This document shows positions 1-8,504 of a stretch of 45,777 nt of DNA, piece after piece. Source of the DNA: Gemmatimonadota bacterium (lineage in GTDB: Bacteria; Latescibacterota; UBA2968; UBA8231); the NCBI GenBank assembly GCA_018673255.1, contig JABHDC010000146.1, positions 1-45,777 on the forward strand, given 5' to 3'. Below the pieces are notes generated by a model. The model saw only the letters and a list, made by a program, of their open reading frames with translations, had not been told where the DNA came from and ran no database searches. A program made the position numbers and the translations under genes. Within the stretch, counting starts at the first letter, position 1. Each line of letters begins with the position of its first letter.

Positions 1-1
1 C

Positions 2-58
2 TGGCTCGTGATCGATTTCTTCACAGGGATGACCGACAACAACATCTACTGGGTCTGA
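2..58 (+). CDS. 3' end of an upstream gene (partial)
   Basis: Reading frame 2 is open from the window edge to a TGA at 56-58 and ends in residues DFFTGMTDNNIYWV. The piece reads like real protein, with aromatic and acidic residues and no proline/arginine-rich shadow composition. DFxxGMTD resembles a motif near the C-terminus of some HD-domain nucleotide hydrolases, but 18 residues are too few to assign a family. The 168 bases that follow, up to the gene at 227, hold no convincing promoter; a TTGACG at 135-140 lacks a good -10 partner. Confidence 0.45.
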   Translation, partial: WLVIDFFTGMTDNNIYWV

Positions 59-226
59 CCGGTTTCCAGCGGCGCATCACCTCGATTTGTCACCGGCTGG
101 CTCCGGAACGGTCAGAATGCTTGAGTCCACCATCTTGACGATGTCCGCCTTGTCGGTTAAGGTCTTATAGATCAACACGTTACGTGCGTGAATCGCCCAA
201 ACTTTCGCGCTCACTGACCGGCAGGC

Positions 227-889
227 ATGCCCCGACTCGCCCACCCGGCGCGATGGCTCGCCCTCGTTGTGATTGTCATCGCTCCGTTCATCCCTGATGT
301 TCAGCCCCCCGTTGAACGAGATCCCGAACTCGACATCGAGCTCGTGCGGGCGGCCGAAGTCCGTTACCGAGGGATCACCGGTACGTTTGAGGAACTGACA
401 CGGGCTTATGCCTTGACCGCCTACACGGATGCCGAAATGCTGGGTTGGACGACACGCCCAAGCCTGCAGTATCCGGAGACGGAAACACTGGTGACCTGTC
501 GCTTCCGGGTCAGCGGTACGCGTCAGGACGCCGAAACAAATGACGAGGTCCGCAACCTGCGCGACCGAGTCGATGAGGAATTGCTGGTGACCTGGCGCTT
601 GGGAACATTGTCCTCTGTGCAGGTGACACCAGGCGACGACTACGCACGGGACGCCATCAACACACTACGCCACACGATCGACGACTACTTGTCCAGCATG
701 GTATTGCTCATCGAAGATCTCCCCCTTCGTTCGGCTGCGGCCGCCGATGACACCGTCGGGTTCGCGCATCAAGGCGAGATTCTCCTGCGGCAGATGCAGC
801 AGGAGGGCTGGAGTCAGGTGCGCGTGCCCGCCGACAGCGTCATGGGCTGGCTTCCTGATTCTGTCCTGACTGACGTGAGTCCGCAATGA
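227..889 (+). CDS. Exported protein with C-terminal SH3-like segment, first gene of an ABC export operon
   Basis: 220 residues. A positively charged start is followed by a hydrophobic stretch (about residues 10-24, [12 protein letters not shown]) that should act as a signal peptide or anchor. The middle is charged and mostly soluble. The last 35 residues ([21 protein letters not shown]) follow the pattern of a bacterial SH3-like domain, with W...VR followed by GW[LV]P.S.L. I recognise no enzyme family. The TGA at 887-889 overlaps the ATG of the ATPase gene (ATGA), so the two are translationally coupled, and the protein probably works in the periplasm with the exporter encoded downstream. There is no good ribosome-binding site before 227, and the start could lie slightly elsewhere. 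Confidence 0.7.
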   Translation: MPRLAHPARWLALVVIVIAPFIPDVQPPVERDPELDIELVRAAEVRYRGITGTFEELTRAYALTAYTDAEMLGWTTRPSLQYPETETLVTCRFRVSGTRQDAETNDEVRNLRDRVDEELLVTWRLGTLSSVQVTPGDDYARDAINTLRHTIDDYLSSMVLLIEDLPLRSAAAADDTVGFAHQGEILLRQMQQEGWSQVRVPADSVMGWLPDSVLTDVSPQ

Positions 890-1647
890 GTGATCGACCC
901 GTGCCGGTCGCGGCCGACAGCGCCCAGGTGATGATCGACATCCGCGACCTGCGCAAGACCTATGACATGGGCGCCACGCAGGTCCACGCCCTGAACAATG
1001 TGACTGTCGCCATCGAGCGGAACGAATATGTCGCCATCATGGGACCATCCGGCTCGGGCAAGTCGACGTTGATGAATATCATCGGCTGCCTGGACGTTCC
1101 CAGCGCCGGTGACTACAGACTCAACAACCAACTGGTCAGCGACATGGACGACGATGAGTTGGCCCGGATTCGCAATCAGGAGATCGGCTTCGTCTTCCAG
1201 ACATTCAACCTGTTACCCCGTGCTGATGCCCTGCGCAATGTGGAATTGCCCTTGATCTACGCCGGTCTGCCCGGCCGCGAACGGCGTCAACGCGCCGAGG
1301 AGGCCCTCGATGCCGTCGGCCTCGGTGACCGCATGGATCACCGTCCGAACGAACTGTCGGGTGGACAGCGTCAGCGAGTCGCCGTCGCGCGGGCCCTGAG
1401 CAACCATCCGTCCATCATCCTCGCCGACGAGCCCACGGGCGCCCTCGACACGCGAACCGGCCAGGAAATCATGGAGTTGTTCACGCGTCTGCACGAATCC
1501 GGCAACACGATCATCCTCGTGACGCATGAAGAGGATATTGCGGCCTTCGCCCATCGTATTGTTCGATTTCGGGATGGCGAGGTGGAGAGTGACGAGGCGG
1601 GCTCGGGCAAGGGATCTCTGATCGCCACGCAGGAGGCCGCTTCGTGA
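886..1647 (+). CDS. ABC transporter ATP-binding protein, MacB/LolD type
   Basis: 253-residue nucleotide-binding subunit that powers a MacB/LolD-class (type VII) exporter or mechanotransmitter. Visible motifs are Walker [10 protein letters not shown] (about 53-61), the Q-loop in GFVFQTFN (about 101-108), signature LSGGQ (157-161) followed by [10 protein letters not shown], Walker [13 protein letters not shown] (177-188) and the H-loop in ILVTHE. The PTGALD after Walker B is typical of the MacB/LolD/FtsE group. The length is that of a stand-alone ATPase, without the fused permease of E. coli MacB. It overlaps the preceding gene (ATGA) and the next (GTGA at 1644). The partner permease is at 4327, after two membrane-fusion genes. 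The substrate cannot be told from sequence. Confidence 0.95.
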   Translation: MSDRPVPVAADSAQVMIDIRDLRKTYDMGATQVHALNNVTVAIERNEYVAIMGPSGSGKSTLMNIIGCLDVPSAGDYRLNNQLVSDMDDDELARIRNQEIGFVFQTFNLLPRADALRNVELPLIYAGLPGRERRQRAEEALDAVGLGDRMDHRPNELSGGQRQRVAVARALSNHPSIILADEPTGALDTRTGQEIMELFTRLHESGNTIILVTHEEDIAAFAHRIVRFRDGEVESDEAGSGKGSLIATQEAAS

Positions 1648-2864
1648 TCTCAGGACGCAACCGATGGGTGCTGGCCGGTGTCGTCGGCCTCGCCGCCATC
1701 AGTCTGTGGTACGGGCGATCGGCTACCACAGCCAATGACGCGCCCACCATCCTCGTGCGCCGCGGAGATTTCCAGGTCATGCACCTGGAGGCCGGAGAGA
1801 TTCGTGCCGCGCGCAGCGAGAAAGTCTCCGCTCCGCGTGTTCGGGGAGACCTCAAGATCGTGCACCTGTGGCCCGAGGGGGCACGTGTGGAAGTGGGCGA
1901 CCTCATCCTGCGATTCGATCGGGCCCAACACGAGCAGTGGCTGAAGGACGCGGCCAGCGAGCTGGAAAAATCCAAGGCCGATCGGGAACGGCGCCTGGCC
2001 AACATGGATCGCCATTTCTCAGACCTCGGCATGGATGTGGAGCGCAGCATTGCGTCGCTGGAACTGGCGCGAATCAGCCAGCAGAAGGCCGAGTATGCCA
2101 GTCCGATCGAGCAGGAGGAGATGAAGATTTCCCTTGAACGTGCTGAGCGTGCGTTGTCCCAGGCGAAGACCTACGTCGAGGCACAGGAGATCATCGATCG
2201 TGTGGAAAAGCAGAATATCGCTGTGCGCATCGGCCACCGGCAGAAGAACTACGACAATGCCCTGCGAGACTACGATCGCCTCACCGTGTTTGCTGGACGT
2301 CCCGGGATTGTCGTGTACGAAAAGATCCGCAAACGCGGGGGCAATCGTCGTGGGAAGGTGATGGAAGGTGATGTCGTGTGGGGTGGAACAAGCCTGCTCT
2401 CATTACCCGAGCTGGAGGCGATGCAGGTCTTCTCACAGGTCGGCGAGATGGACGTCCACCTGGTGCAGCTGGACCAGCAGGCTGAGATCCGCCTCGAGGC
2501 CTTCCCCGGACCCGTCTTCCATGGTGTCGTGTCTGACATTGCACCGATGGCCAATGAACTGGAAGAGGCCTCGAGCGTCTCCGTCTTCGAAATGCTCATC
2601 GACATCGATGAGCAGGATGAACGACTGGCCCCTGGAATGTCCGCCTCCGTGCAGATCGTCGTCGATGCTGCCGACGGAGCGCTGCTGCTGCCCCTGAGTT
2701 CCGTCTTCCATCAGGAAGATCGCACCTATGTCTATCGTCGGAGTTCGTCGGGATTCAAGGCCGTCGACATCGAAGTCGGTGCCGACAATGGACTCGAGAT
2801 CGTCGTCATCGACGGTGTCGAAGAAGGTGACGCTGTGTCTGTGTCCGACCTGGGTTTGATATGA
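1644..2864 (+). CDS. HlyD/MacA-type membrane-fusion protein 1
   Basis: 406 residues, starting with a GTG whose GTGA overlaps the stop of the ATPase gene. An N-terminal transmembrane segment (about residues 7-24, [16 protein letters not shown]) anchors the protein in the inner membrane. A lipoyl/barrel-like half motif ([15 protein letters not shown]), a long charged coiled-coil hairpin (about 95-200), the second barrel half and a C-terminal beta domain ([12 protein letters not shown], then LLLPLSSVF) follow in the order usual for MacA-like adaptors. It should bridge the inner-membrane permease and an outer-membrane factor; none is encoded in the window. A clear paralogue lies immediately downstream. 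The two share the phrases RPGLVVYEKI or [10 protein letters not shown] and LEAFPGPVF or LDAFPGPVF, so the pair arose by duplication. Confidence 0.9.
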   Translation: MISGRNRWVLAGVVGLAAISLWYGRSATTANDAPTILVRRGDFQVMHLEAGEIRAARSEKVSAPRVRGDLKIVHLWPEGARVEVGDLILRFDRAQHEQWLKDAASELEKSKADRERRLANMDRHFSDLGMDVERSIASLELARISQQKAEYASPIEQEEMKISLERAERALSQAKTYVEAQEIIDRVEKQNIAVRIGHRQKNYDNALRDYDRLTVFAGRPGIVVYEKIRKRGGNRRGKVMEGDVVWGGTSLLSLPELEAMQVFSQVGEMDVHLVQLDQQAEIRLEAFPGPVFHGVVSDIAPMANELEEASSVSVFEMLIDIDEQDERLAPGMSASVQIVVDAADGALLLPLSSVFHQEDRTYVYRRSSSGFKAVDIEVGADNGLEIVVIDGVEEGDAVSVSDLGLI

Positions 2865-2917
2865 GCCGTCTGATACCATATCGACGTGCCATCACACGTA
2901 TCGTGAACAATACATGA
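2861..2917 (+). CDS. 18-codon mini-ORF linking two membrane-fusion genes
   Basis: The ATG at 2861 overlaps the TGA of fusion protein 1 (ATGA at 2861-2864). The frame encodes [18 protein letters not shown] and ends in a TGA at 2915-2917 that itself overlaps the ATG of fusion protein 2 (ATGA at 2914-2917). No Shine-Dalgarno sequence precedes either ATG, so re-initiation by ribosomes finishing the previous frame is the simplest way to reach the second fusion gene. The peptide is basic and probably matters as a translational relay rather than as a product. It could be chance, since ATGA junctions are common in this genome. Confidence 0.4.
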   Translation: MSRLIPYRRAITRIVNNT

Positions 2918-4314
2918 CCGAATCACCGACCATCTCCCCGCGTCCTGACAGTCGTCGTCGCACGATCCTTTTCGTCGTCGTCGGGATCCTCGTCCTCGCC
3001 GCCGCCGGCATGGCTTCGCGTGTCCTGTTGGAGGAAGAAGCGGCTGCCGTCGCCTCCTTCCCCGTCCAGCAGGGAGAATTCGTCATCACCCTCGAGTTGC
3101 GTGATGGGGAGATGGAAGCGGTGGATGCGGAACAGATCGTTGCACCCCAGGTTCGGGGCCAACTGAAGATCACGCATCTGTTCCCTGAAGGAGAGATCGT
3201 CGAAGTGGGAGATCTCATCCTCGAGTTCGACAAAGCAGAATTCGAACAGAAGGTAACCGAGCGCGAGCAGGAGTTGGAGGCGTCACGGGCCGAACTGGAG
3301 AAGACCCTGGCCAATCAGGGCGTCGAGATTGGTCGCCAGGAAGCGGACATCGAGAACAAGACGGCGCAGCTGCGGCTCTCTGAGTTGCAGATGGAGAAGA
3401 TGAGATTCGAGTCCCTCGTTGAGCGGGAAGAGGCTCGATTGAGAGCTCGTCAGGCGGAGCTGGCCGTAGCCCAGGCACAGAAGAAGTTCGAGGCCCAGAA
3501 AGTCGTGGATGGCGCCGAGAAGAAGAATCGGGAACTGGACGTGGCCCAGAAGGAACGCCGCCTCGATCGGTCCAAGAAGGATCTGGAGTCACTCAGCGTC
3601 AATGCCGAACGCCCGGGGTTGGTGGTGTATGAGAAGATCTGGAAGGGCTCCCGCCCTGAGAAGATCCGTGTCGGTGACGAACCCTGGGGTGGCGCCACGC
3701 TGATCACCCTCCCCGATCTGTCGACGATGCAGGTGCAGACCTTCGTCAATGAAGTCGATGTCGATCGCCTGGAAGTCGGGCTGGTGGCCAGCATACGCCT
3801 CGACGCTTTTCCCGGACCCGTCTTTGAGGGATCGATCACCAAGATCGCCGCATTGGGCAGGGAGAAAGAAGGCGACAAGAACGTGAAAGTCTTCGACGTC
3901 ACGATTCAGATTGCCGAAGAAGACTCACGCCTGAAGCCGGGAATGACGGCGACCTGCGACGTCATCATCGAGACGATTCCACCTCGACCTGAACCGGTGA
4001 CGGACGAAGATGCCGCCCCAACTGTAACTGAACCCGCCGAGGGTGCCATCGCCGAACTACCACTATTTGTCCCGATCGACGCCGTCTTCGAGAAGAATGG
4101 AGAAACCCTCGTCTACCGCATCGAAAAGGGCGCACCAGTCGAACAAGTCGTCGTTCTGGGCAAACGGAATGACGATTTCGTCGTCGTGGAAGAGGGCCTC
4201 GGCGCCAACGATCGGGTCACGCTGCTCGATCCGACGACGTCTCTGGAGACCGTCGGCGGCATGGCCGATGCCGGGGGTGACGAGTCGGCCTCCGCCGGCA
4301 GCACCACGGAATGA
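2914..4314 (+). CDS. HlyD/MacA-type membrane-fusion protein 2
   Basis: 466 residues, paralogous to the gene before it. A transmembrane segment at about residues 14-33 (TILFVVVGILVLAAAGMASR) is followed by the barrel half motif ([15 protein letters not shown]), a highly charged coiled-coil hairpin (about 105-220), the returning barrel half (RPGLVVYEKIWKG) and a beta domain with MTATCDVIIETI. It differs by an acidic, proline-rich insertion (about 350-375, PPRPEPVTDEDAAPTVTEP) before the last domain and an Ala/Ser/Glu-rich tail. Two unequal adaptors per permease suggest a hetero-oligomeric adaptor ring, which is an inference. The ATG has no ribosome-binding site and is entered through the ATGA junction with the mini-ORF at 2861. 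Confidence 0.9.
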   Translation: MTESPTISPRPDSRRRTILFVVVGILVLAAAGMASRVLLEEEAAAVASFPVQQGEFVITLELRDGEMEAVDAEQIVAPQVRGQLKITHLFPEGEIVEVGDLILEFDKAEFEQKVTEREQELEASRAELEKTLANQGVEIGRQEADIENKTAQLRLSELQMEKMRFESLVEREEARLRARQAELAVAQAQKKFEAQKVVDGAEKKNRELDVAQKERRLDRSKKDLESLSVNAERPGLVVYEKIWKGSRPEKIRVGDEPWGGATLITLPDLSTMQVQTFVNEVDVDRLEVGLVASIRLDAFPGPVFEGSITKIAALGREKEGDKNVKVFDVTIQIAEEDSRLKPGMTATCDVIIETIPPRPEPVTDEDAAPTVTEPAEGAIAELPLFVPIDAVFEKNGETLVYRIEKGAPVEQVVVLGKRNDDFVVVEEGLGANDRVTLLDPTTSLETVGGMADAGGDESASAGSTTE

Positions 4315-4326
4315 GTCGGTAGCCAA

Positions 4327-5577
4327 ATGGATCTGCGCGAAACGTTCGAACTGTCGACGGCCGGTCTGCTGTCCCACAAACTCAGAACCGTGCTGACCAT
4401 GCTGGGCATCATCTTCGGTGTCGGCGCTGTCATCGCCATGCTGTCGATCGGTGAGGGCGCCAAGCAGGAGGCGCTGGATCAGATCAGTCAGATGGGAATT
4501 CACAACATCATCGTCCAGCACTGGAATCCGGACGAAGAGGATGGCTCGGACGAAGAGGCATCGGGCTCGAGCAATCTGTCTGCTGGACTCACTTGGGCGG
4601 ACGGCCGGTCGATCGAAACCATCTGCCCCCTGGCAGAAATCGTGACGCCCCAGCGCGAATTGAAGACCCGCGCCCATCGCGGCAGTAATTCGTTCCAGAC
4701 CGTCATCGTCGGCACGACCCCCGAATACGTGCAGATCCTCAATGCGTCGATGCAGGCCGGCGTCTTCCTCACTGATGAGGATGTACTGCTGTCGCGGCGT
4801 GTCTGCGTCCTCGGATCGGATGCTAAACGCGCCCTCTTCTTCTTCGAAGATCCACTGGGCCAGCAGGTGAAGGTGAAGAATCAGTGGTTCACCGTCGTCG
4901 GCGTCCTGGACGACAAGGGCGCCGCCGGTGGCAAGATTGGCGGGGTCCTCGAGGTGAGGAATACGGACGAGGACATCTACATCCCATTGACGACGGTACT
5001 ACGCCGATTCCACTGGGAAGCAGACGAAGCTGAGCTCACACAGCTGACGGTGAAGGTCAGTGATCCCGAGCGACTGCAGGAGGCAGCCAACATTGTGCGC
5101 GCCATCCTCCAGCGGCGTCACCGCGGTGAGGATGACTTCAAGATCGCCATCCCCGAAGAACTCATGCGGCAGTCTCAGCGCACGCAGCAGATCTTCAACA
5201 TCGTCATGGGGTGCATTGCAGGGATCTCGCTCGTCGTCGGCGGCATCGGCATCATGAACATCATGCTCGCCTCGGTTCTGGAGCGAACGCGGGAGATCGG
5301 CATTCGCCGCGCCCTCGGCGCTCGTCGGCGCGATGTGCTGGCACAGTTCCTCGTAGAGGCTGTGATGGTGAGCCTGCTGGGTGGAATCATCGGCATCGTA
5401 CTCGGGTACTCGATGACGAAGGTCATCACCCTGTATGCCGAGTGGAAGACGATCGTGCAACCCTGGACGATCGTGCTGTCCTTCGGCGTCGCCGCTGGCA
5501 TCGGGATCAGCTTCGGATATTACCCCGCTCGCCAGGCAGCGATGCTCAATCCGATCGACGCCCTGAGATACGAGTAG
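4327..5577 (+). CDS. ABC transporter permease, MacB/FtsX family
   Basis: 416 residues with the standard four-helix MacB layout. Helix 1 (KLRTVLTMLGIIFGVGAVIAM) leads into SIGEGAK, then a MacB-type periplasmic core domain (about 60-280). A C-terminal FtsX block follows with three helices: GISLVVGGIGIMNIMLASVLERTREIGIRRALGARRRDVLAQFL, then a second pair ending in the family's terminal PARQAAMLNPIDALRYE. The stretch ERTREIGIRRALGA is diagnostic. It forms the export complex with the ATPase at 886 and the fusion proteins at 1644 and 2914. It starts 12 bases after fusion protein 2 ends and is the last gene of the operon. Substrate is unknown; relatives export peptides, lipoproteins or antibiotics. 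Confidence 0.93.
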   Translation: MDLRETFELSTAGLLSHKLRTVLTMLGIIFGVGAVIAMLSIGEGAKQEALDQISQMGIHNIIVQHWNPDEEDGSDEEASGSSNLSAGLTWADGRSIETICPLAEIVTPQRELKTRAHRGSNSFQTVIVGTTPEYVQILNASMQAGVFLTDEDVLLSRRVCVLGSDAKRALFFFEDPLGQQVKVKNQWFTVVGVLDDKGAAGGKIGGVLEVRNTDEDIYIPLTTVLRRFHWEADEAELTQLTVKVSDPERLQEAANIVRAILQRRHRGEDDFKIAIPEELMRQSQRTQQIFNIVMGCIAGISLVVGGIGIMNIMLASVLERTREIGIRRALGARRRDVLAQFLVEAVMVSLLGGIIGIVLGYSMTKVITLYAEWKTIVQPWTIVLSFGVAAGIGISFGYYPARQAAMLNPIDALRYE

Positions 5578-5591
5578 GCGCAGCACCTATC

Positions 5592-5609
5592 GGGGCGAGC
5601 AGGCGCCCC
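5592..5609. terminator. Stem-loop after the permease gene
   Basis: GGGGCG (5592-5597) pairs perfectly with CGCCCC (5604-5609) around a 6-base loop, 14 bases beyond the permease stop and 15 bases before the stop of the convergent phosphoesterase gene. There is no T-tract on either side, so it could be a bidirectional terminator or a decay barrier, but the evidence is only structural. Confidence 0.3.
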
Positions 5610-5624
5610 GCCAGGCGACGATGC

Positions 5625-6494
5625 TCAAACCCGTATTCCTGATGGCGGGCTGGCGACAAACCCGCCGTCCAACCGCTGAGCATCTTCCGACAACAACAGC
5701 AGCCGAATCCCCTCCCGACCCCAGCGAGCTCTCTCGCGTGGGTAGCCGAGCGGCGCATTCACATACCGCACGCCCTCGATCGCCTTGTCACAAGGAATGT
5801 GGGTGTGCCCGAACAGATGCAGGGCGCTGCCACTGGCCCTGAGTTGCTTCTCCAGCAGCGCCGTGCCCGCCACTCTCGGCAGGTATTTGAAGCGCAGGTA
5901 TTCTACGGGCGGCAAGATGTCGAGTCGCGGGCAGAAGTGGGAGAAGCTCAACGACGGTCCCGCGCCAACAGCAGCCAGAGCCGTCTCATTGAGATCGGCG
6001 AAATACCCGCAACGAGCCGGATCATCACCAAGCCCTGCAGGCCAACGGCAATAACGGCGGTCTGCCCAACGACGCCCGAATCTGCGCATCGTCTCGTCCG
6101 TGTCATCCACCGCGTCACCCCCGACATCCAGACCGGGCTCGTACCAGGAGAGCAGTGGGATGATCTGCACGGCGCCAACCCGACCTGCCTCCGAATGGAC
6201 GCCCTCTTTGACGCACAACTCCCGAATCTGGGCGATGCGATCCAGGCTGGTCTCTTCGACGACATCGGCAGCCGCACCCGCGACCCAGAGATCGTGGTTG
6301 CCGGGCACGAAGAAGACGCGTGCAAAACGCTGCCTCAGTTCTGAGAGCGTGGCACCGATCAACTCGGTCCGGTGGCCGATGTCACCGGCCAGAATGAGGG
6401 TGTCCTGCTGGTGATCGATCCTCGACAGACCGTTGACGAGTTCACGATTGGCAGGAAAGTCGACGTGCAGGTCGCCGAGGCCGAAGATGCGCAT
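5625..6494 (-). CDS. Cytoplasmic metallophosphoesterase
   Basis: 289 residues with the calcineurin-like metallophosphoesterase motifs in order: GDLHVD (about 7-12), LAGDIGHR (about 36-43), VPGNHDLWV (about 64-72) and GHTHIPCD near residue 230. These residues bind a dinuclear metal centre that hydrolyses phosphoesters. No signal peptide or membrane helix is present, so it acts in the cytoplasm. Substrate is unknown; relatives act on nucleotides, cyclic nucleotides or phosphoproteins. It is a single gene, convergent with the ABC operon and divergent from the oxidoreductase at 6618. No Shine-Dalgarno sequence is apparent before the ATG. Confidence 0.88.
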   Translation of the reverse strand: MRIFGLGDLHVDFPANRELVNGLSRIDHQQDTLILAGDIGHRTELIGATLSELRQRFARVFFVPGNHDLWVAGAAADVVEETSLDRIAQIRELCVKEGVHSEAGRVGAVQIIPLLSWYEPGLDVGGDAVDDTDETMRRFGRRWADRRYCRWPAGLGDDPARCGYFADLNETALAAVGAGPSLSFSHFCPRLDILPPVEYLRFKYLPRVAGTALLEKQLRASGSALHLFGHTHIPCDKAIEGVRYVNAPLGYPRERARWGREGIRLLLLSEDAQRLDGGFVASPPSGIRV

Positions 6495-6617
6495 GCAGTC
6501 GAGGGTAACTAGCCCGAACGATCACAGCCAGACGCCCGCGGTTGCCGGCATGGACCCACTGTCTTAGATCAATGCATCATGCAGTGCTCTGCGAATCTTG
6601 AAAAGAGGAAAAGTGAG

Positions 6618-7730
6618 ATGACGACTCGAACCTACCGCGCCGCCGTGATCGGCCTGGGTCGGATGGGCAGCACCTTTGACGACGAGATTCAGCAGGGCGG
6701 CACGCTCTTTCTCCCCTACTGTCACGCACCCAGCTACGATGCCCACACCCGTGTCGAATTGGTCGCTGGCGCCGATCCCCATCCCGAGCAACGCGAGATC
6801 TTTGGTGAGCGCTGGGGCCTGTCTTCTGAGCATGTGTACGAGAATGCGCAAGACATGCTGGCGAGTGAGAAACTGGATCTGGTCAGTATCTGCACCACGG
6901 CCCGGGTCCGACACGACATCACCATCGCCGCCGCCGAGGCCGGCGTTCGGGGGCTGTGGCTCGAGAAGCCGGTCTCCCTGTCACTGGCCGAATCGGACGC
7001 CATGGTCGAGGCCTGTGAACGGCACGGCGTGACCACCGCCGTGAACTGTGCCCGTCGCTGGAATCCACTCTTCGGTGAAACGCGACGGCAGGTGGAAGCC
7101 GGAGAGTTGGGCGAGTTATTGCAGATCACGTCCTATGCGAATTGTGGGCTGTCCCACAATGGATCCCATGCCATCGACACGATCCGTTACCTGGCCGGCG
7201 GGCAGGTCAGCTGGGTATTCGGTGAGATGGAATCGGATGCGGCGGCCGAGTCCGACGCCGACCTGCAGGGCAATGGCTATCTGGCCTTCGACAATGGCGT
7301 TCGCGCCTATCTGCGGGCGTTGCCCACCGGAGTTGCCAGCTGGGAATTCGACGTCATGGGCACCGAAGGACGCGTGCGTTCACTGTCCGGTGCACTCGAA
7401 TGGGAGAAATGGATTCAGACATCAGGTGGGCCGGGCCAGCGGAGCGTAGCAGCTCGAGTCCCCCTCGCCTGGCCGGCAAGAATGCAGGGCATGGGTCTGG
7501 ACATTGTCGACGATCTGCTGGCCGGGATCGAAACCGGCTCGAAGCCACGCAGTGACCTCGGTGATGGCCGCGCGGCGCTGGAAATCGCGATCGCACTGCG
7601 CGAATCACATCGGCTCGGAGGTCAGCGCGTCGACCTGCCGCTGGCAGATCGCTCCCTGCGCATCGAGTCTGGTGAGATCCGCGACGACGATGAACCGGCT
7701 CGGATCCGACGCATGAAGGCAGCGAAGTAG
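6618..7730 (+). CDS. Gfo/Idh/MocA-family NAD(P)-dependent oxidoreductase
   Basis: 370 residues counted from the ATG at 6618. A Rossmann fold begins at once with AAVIGLGRMGS (GxGxxG type). The cofactor/substrate motif EKPVSLS sits near residue 115, and the typical beta-sheet C-terminal domain follows. The family oxidises or reduces sugars, inositols and related polyols. I prefer 6618 over an in-frame ATG at 6579 because AGAGG (6604-6608) lies 9 bases before it and because the fold starts immediately after MTTRTYR. A small perfect palindrome, TGCATCATGCA (6573-6583), lies just upstream and may be an operator. The gene converges on the amidohydrolase at 7734 with only 3 bases between the two stops. 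Confidence 0.9.
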   Translation: MTTRTYRAAVIGLGRMGSTFDDEIQQGGTLFLPYCHAPSYDAHTRVELVAGADPHPEQREIFGERWGLSSEHVYENAQDMLASEKLDLVSICTTARVRHDITIAAAEAGVRGLWLEKPVSLSLAESDAMVEACERHGVTTAVNCARRWNPLFGETRRQVEAGELGELLQITSYANCGLSHNGSHAIDTIRYLAGGQVSWVFGEMESDAAAESDADLQGNGYLAFDNGVRAYLRALPTGVASWEFDVMGTEGRVRSLSGALEWEKWIQTSGGPGQRSVAARVPLAWPARMQGMGLDIVDDLLAGIETGSKPRSDLGDGRAALEIAIALRESHRLGGQRVDLPLADRSLRIESGEIRDDDEPARIRRMKAAK

Positions 7731-7733
7731 ACG

Positions 7734-8504
7734 TCAGCTTTCGAGCATGCGCCGCGCGTTGCCGGCAAGGATGGCCTCTACCGGTTCGGATTCCAGGTCG
7801 ATGATGATCCGAGCCAGGCCGGCCAGGGGCATGAACAGGGGCGCGTGTGTGGCGAAAAGCAGTCGCGCCCCCAGGCCCGCCTCCACGATCAGTCGCATGC
7901 TGTCGACACCGTCCATCTGCGAGGTCTCGGCGTAGATCCACTCCCCTGCCAGGATGTCCTTTGCGGCGGCCAGGATCGGGGACCAGCCAGCGCCACCGAT
8001 GATGACACGCAGCGATGGATGGCGGTGGGCGAAGGCGATGATGTCGGCCAGCGGCACATCCGGGACACGGGCCAGGGCGTGCTGGCGGCGCTCATCTTCG
8101 ATCCGCATCTGGATGCTCAACACCCGCCCTGCCTCCTGAACGGCTGCTGCACAGGCCAGGGCACACGGATCGGTCAGTTTGAAGCCTGAATACGACGGCA
8201 GCCAGCGTATGATGTCGACGTCTTCGCGATCCGCAGCCCGGGCAAGTTCCTCGGGCCAGGTGGCCAGTGTCGGATCGAGCAGGGGTACGGGCTGGATCTC
8301 TTCAAATCGATCGGCAGCAGCGTAGGCGTCTTCATTGCCCAGGTGCAGATTGTGCCCCCAGACGGTGCGCAAACTCGCCATGTGAATCTGCCCCACACCA
8401 CAGCCCATCAGAGATTGGCGCACGGTGGCAGCATCTCCTGGGACAGACAACGTATTCCAGTCACCGGTCCAGGCGCCCACATCGATCATACGCGGCTCTG
8501 TCAT
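7734..8504 (-). CDS. Amidohydrolase-2-like protein lacking metal ligands (probable pseudoenzyme)
   Basis: 256 residues in the TIM-barrel shape of the amidohydrolase-2 family, clearly related to its upstream neighbour, but all recognisable metal sites have changed. The strand-1 HxH is GAW in MIDVGAWTGDW. The MAHLNG-type strand reads VIIGGAGW, and the VFGSDAP-type strand reads LLFATHAP. The start at 8504 is chosen because its ATG overlaps the TGA of the intact amidohydrolase (ATGA at 8501-8504). A longer in-frame start at 8558 would run into the neighbour. Tight coupling to an intact paralogue suggests a structural or regulatory subunit of a heteromeric enzyme. Alternatives are a different, metal-independent reaction or early decay, although the frame is fully open. 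Confidence 0.8.
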   Translation of the reverse strand: MTEPRMIDVGAWTGDWNTLSVPGDAATVRQSLMGCGVGQIHMASLRTVWGHNLHLGNEDAYAAADRFEEIQPVPLLDPTLATWPEELARAADREDVDIIRWLPSYSGFKLTDPCALACAAAVQEAGRVLSIQMRIEDERRQHALARVPDVPLADIIAFAHRHPSLRVIIGGAGWSPILAAAKDILAGEWIYAETSQMDGVDSMRLIVEAGLGARLLFATHAPLFMPLAGLARIIIDLESEPVEAILAGNARRMLES

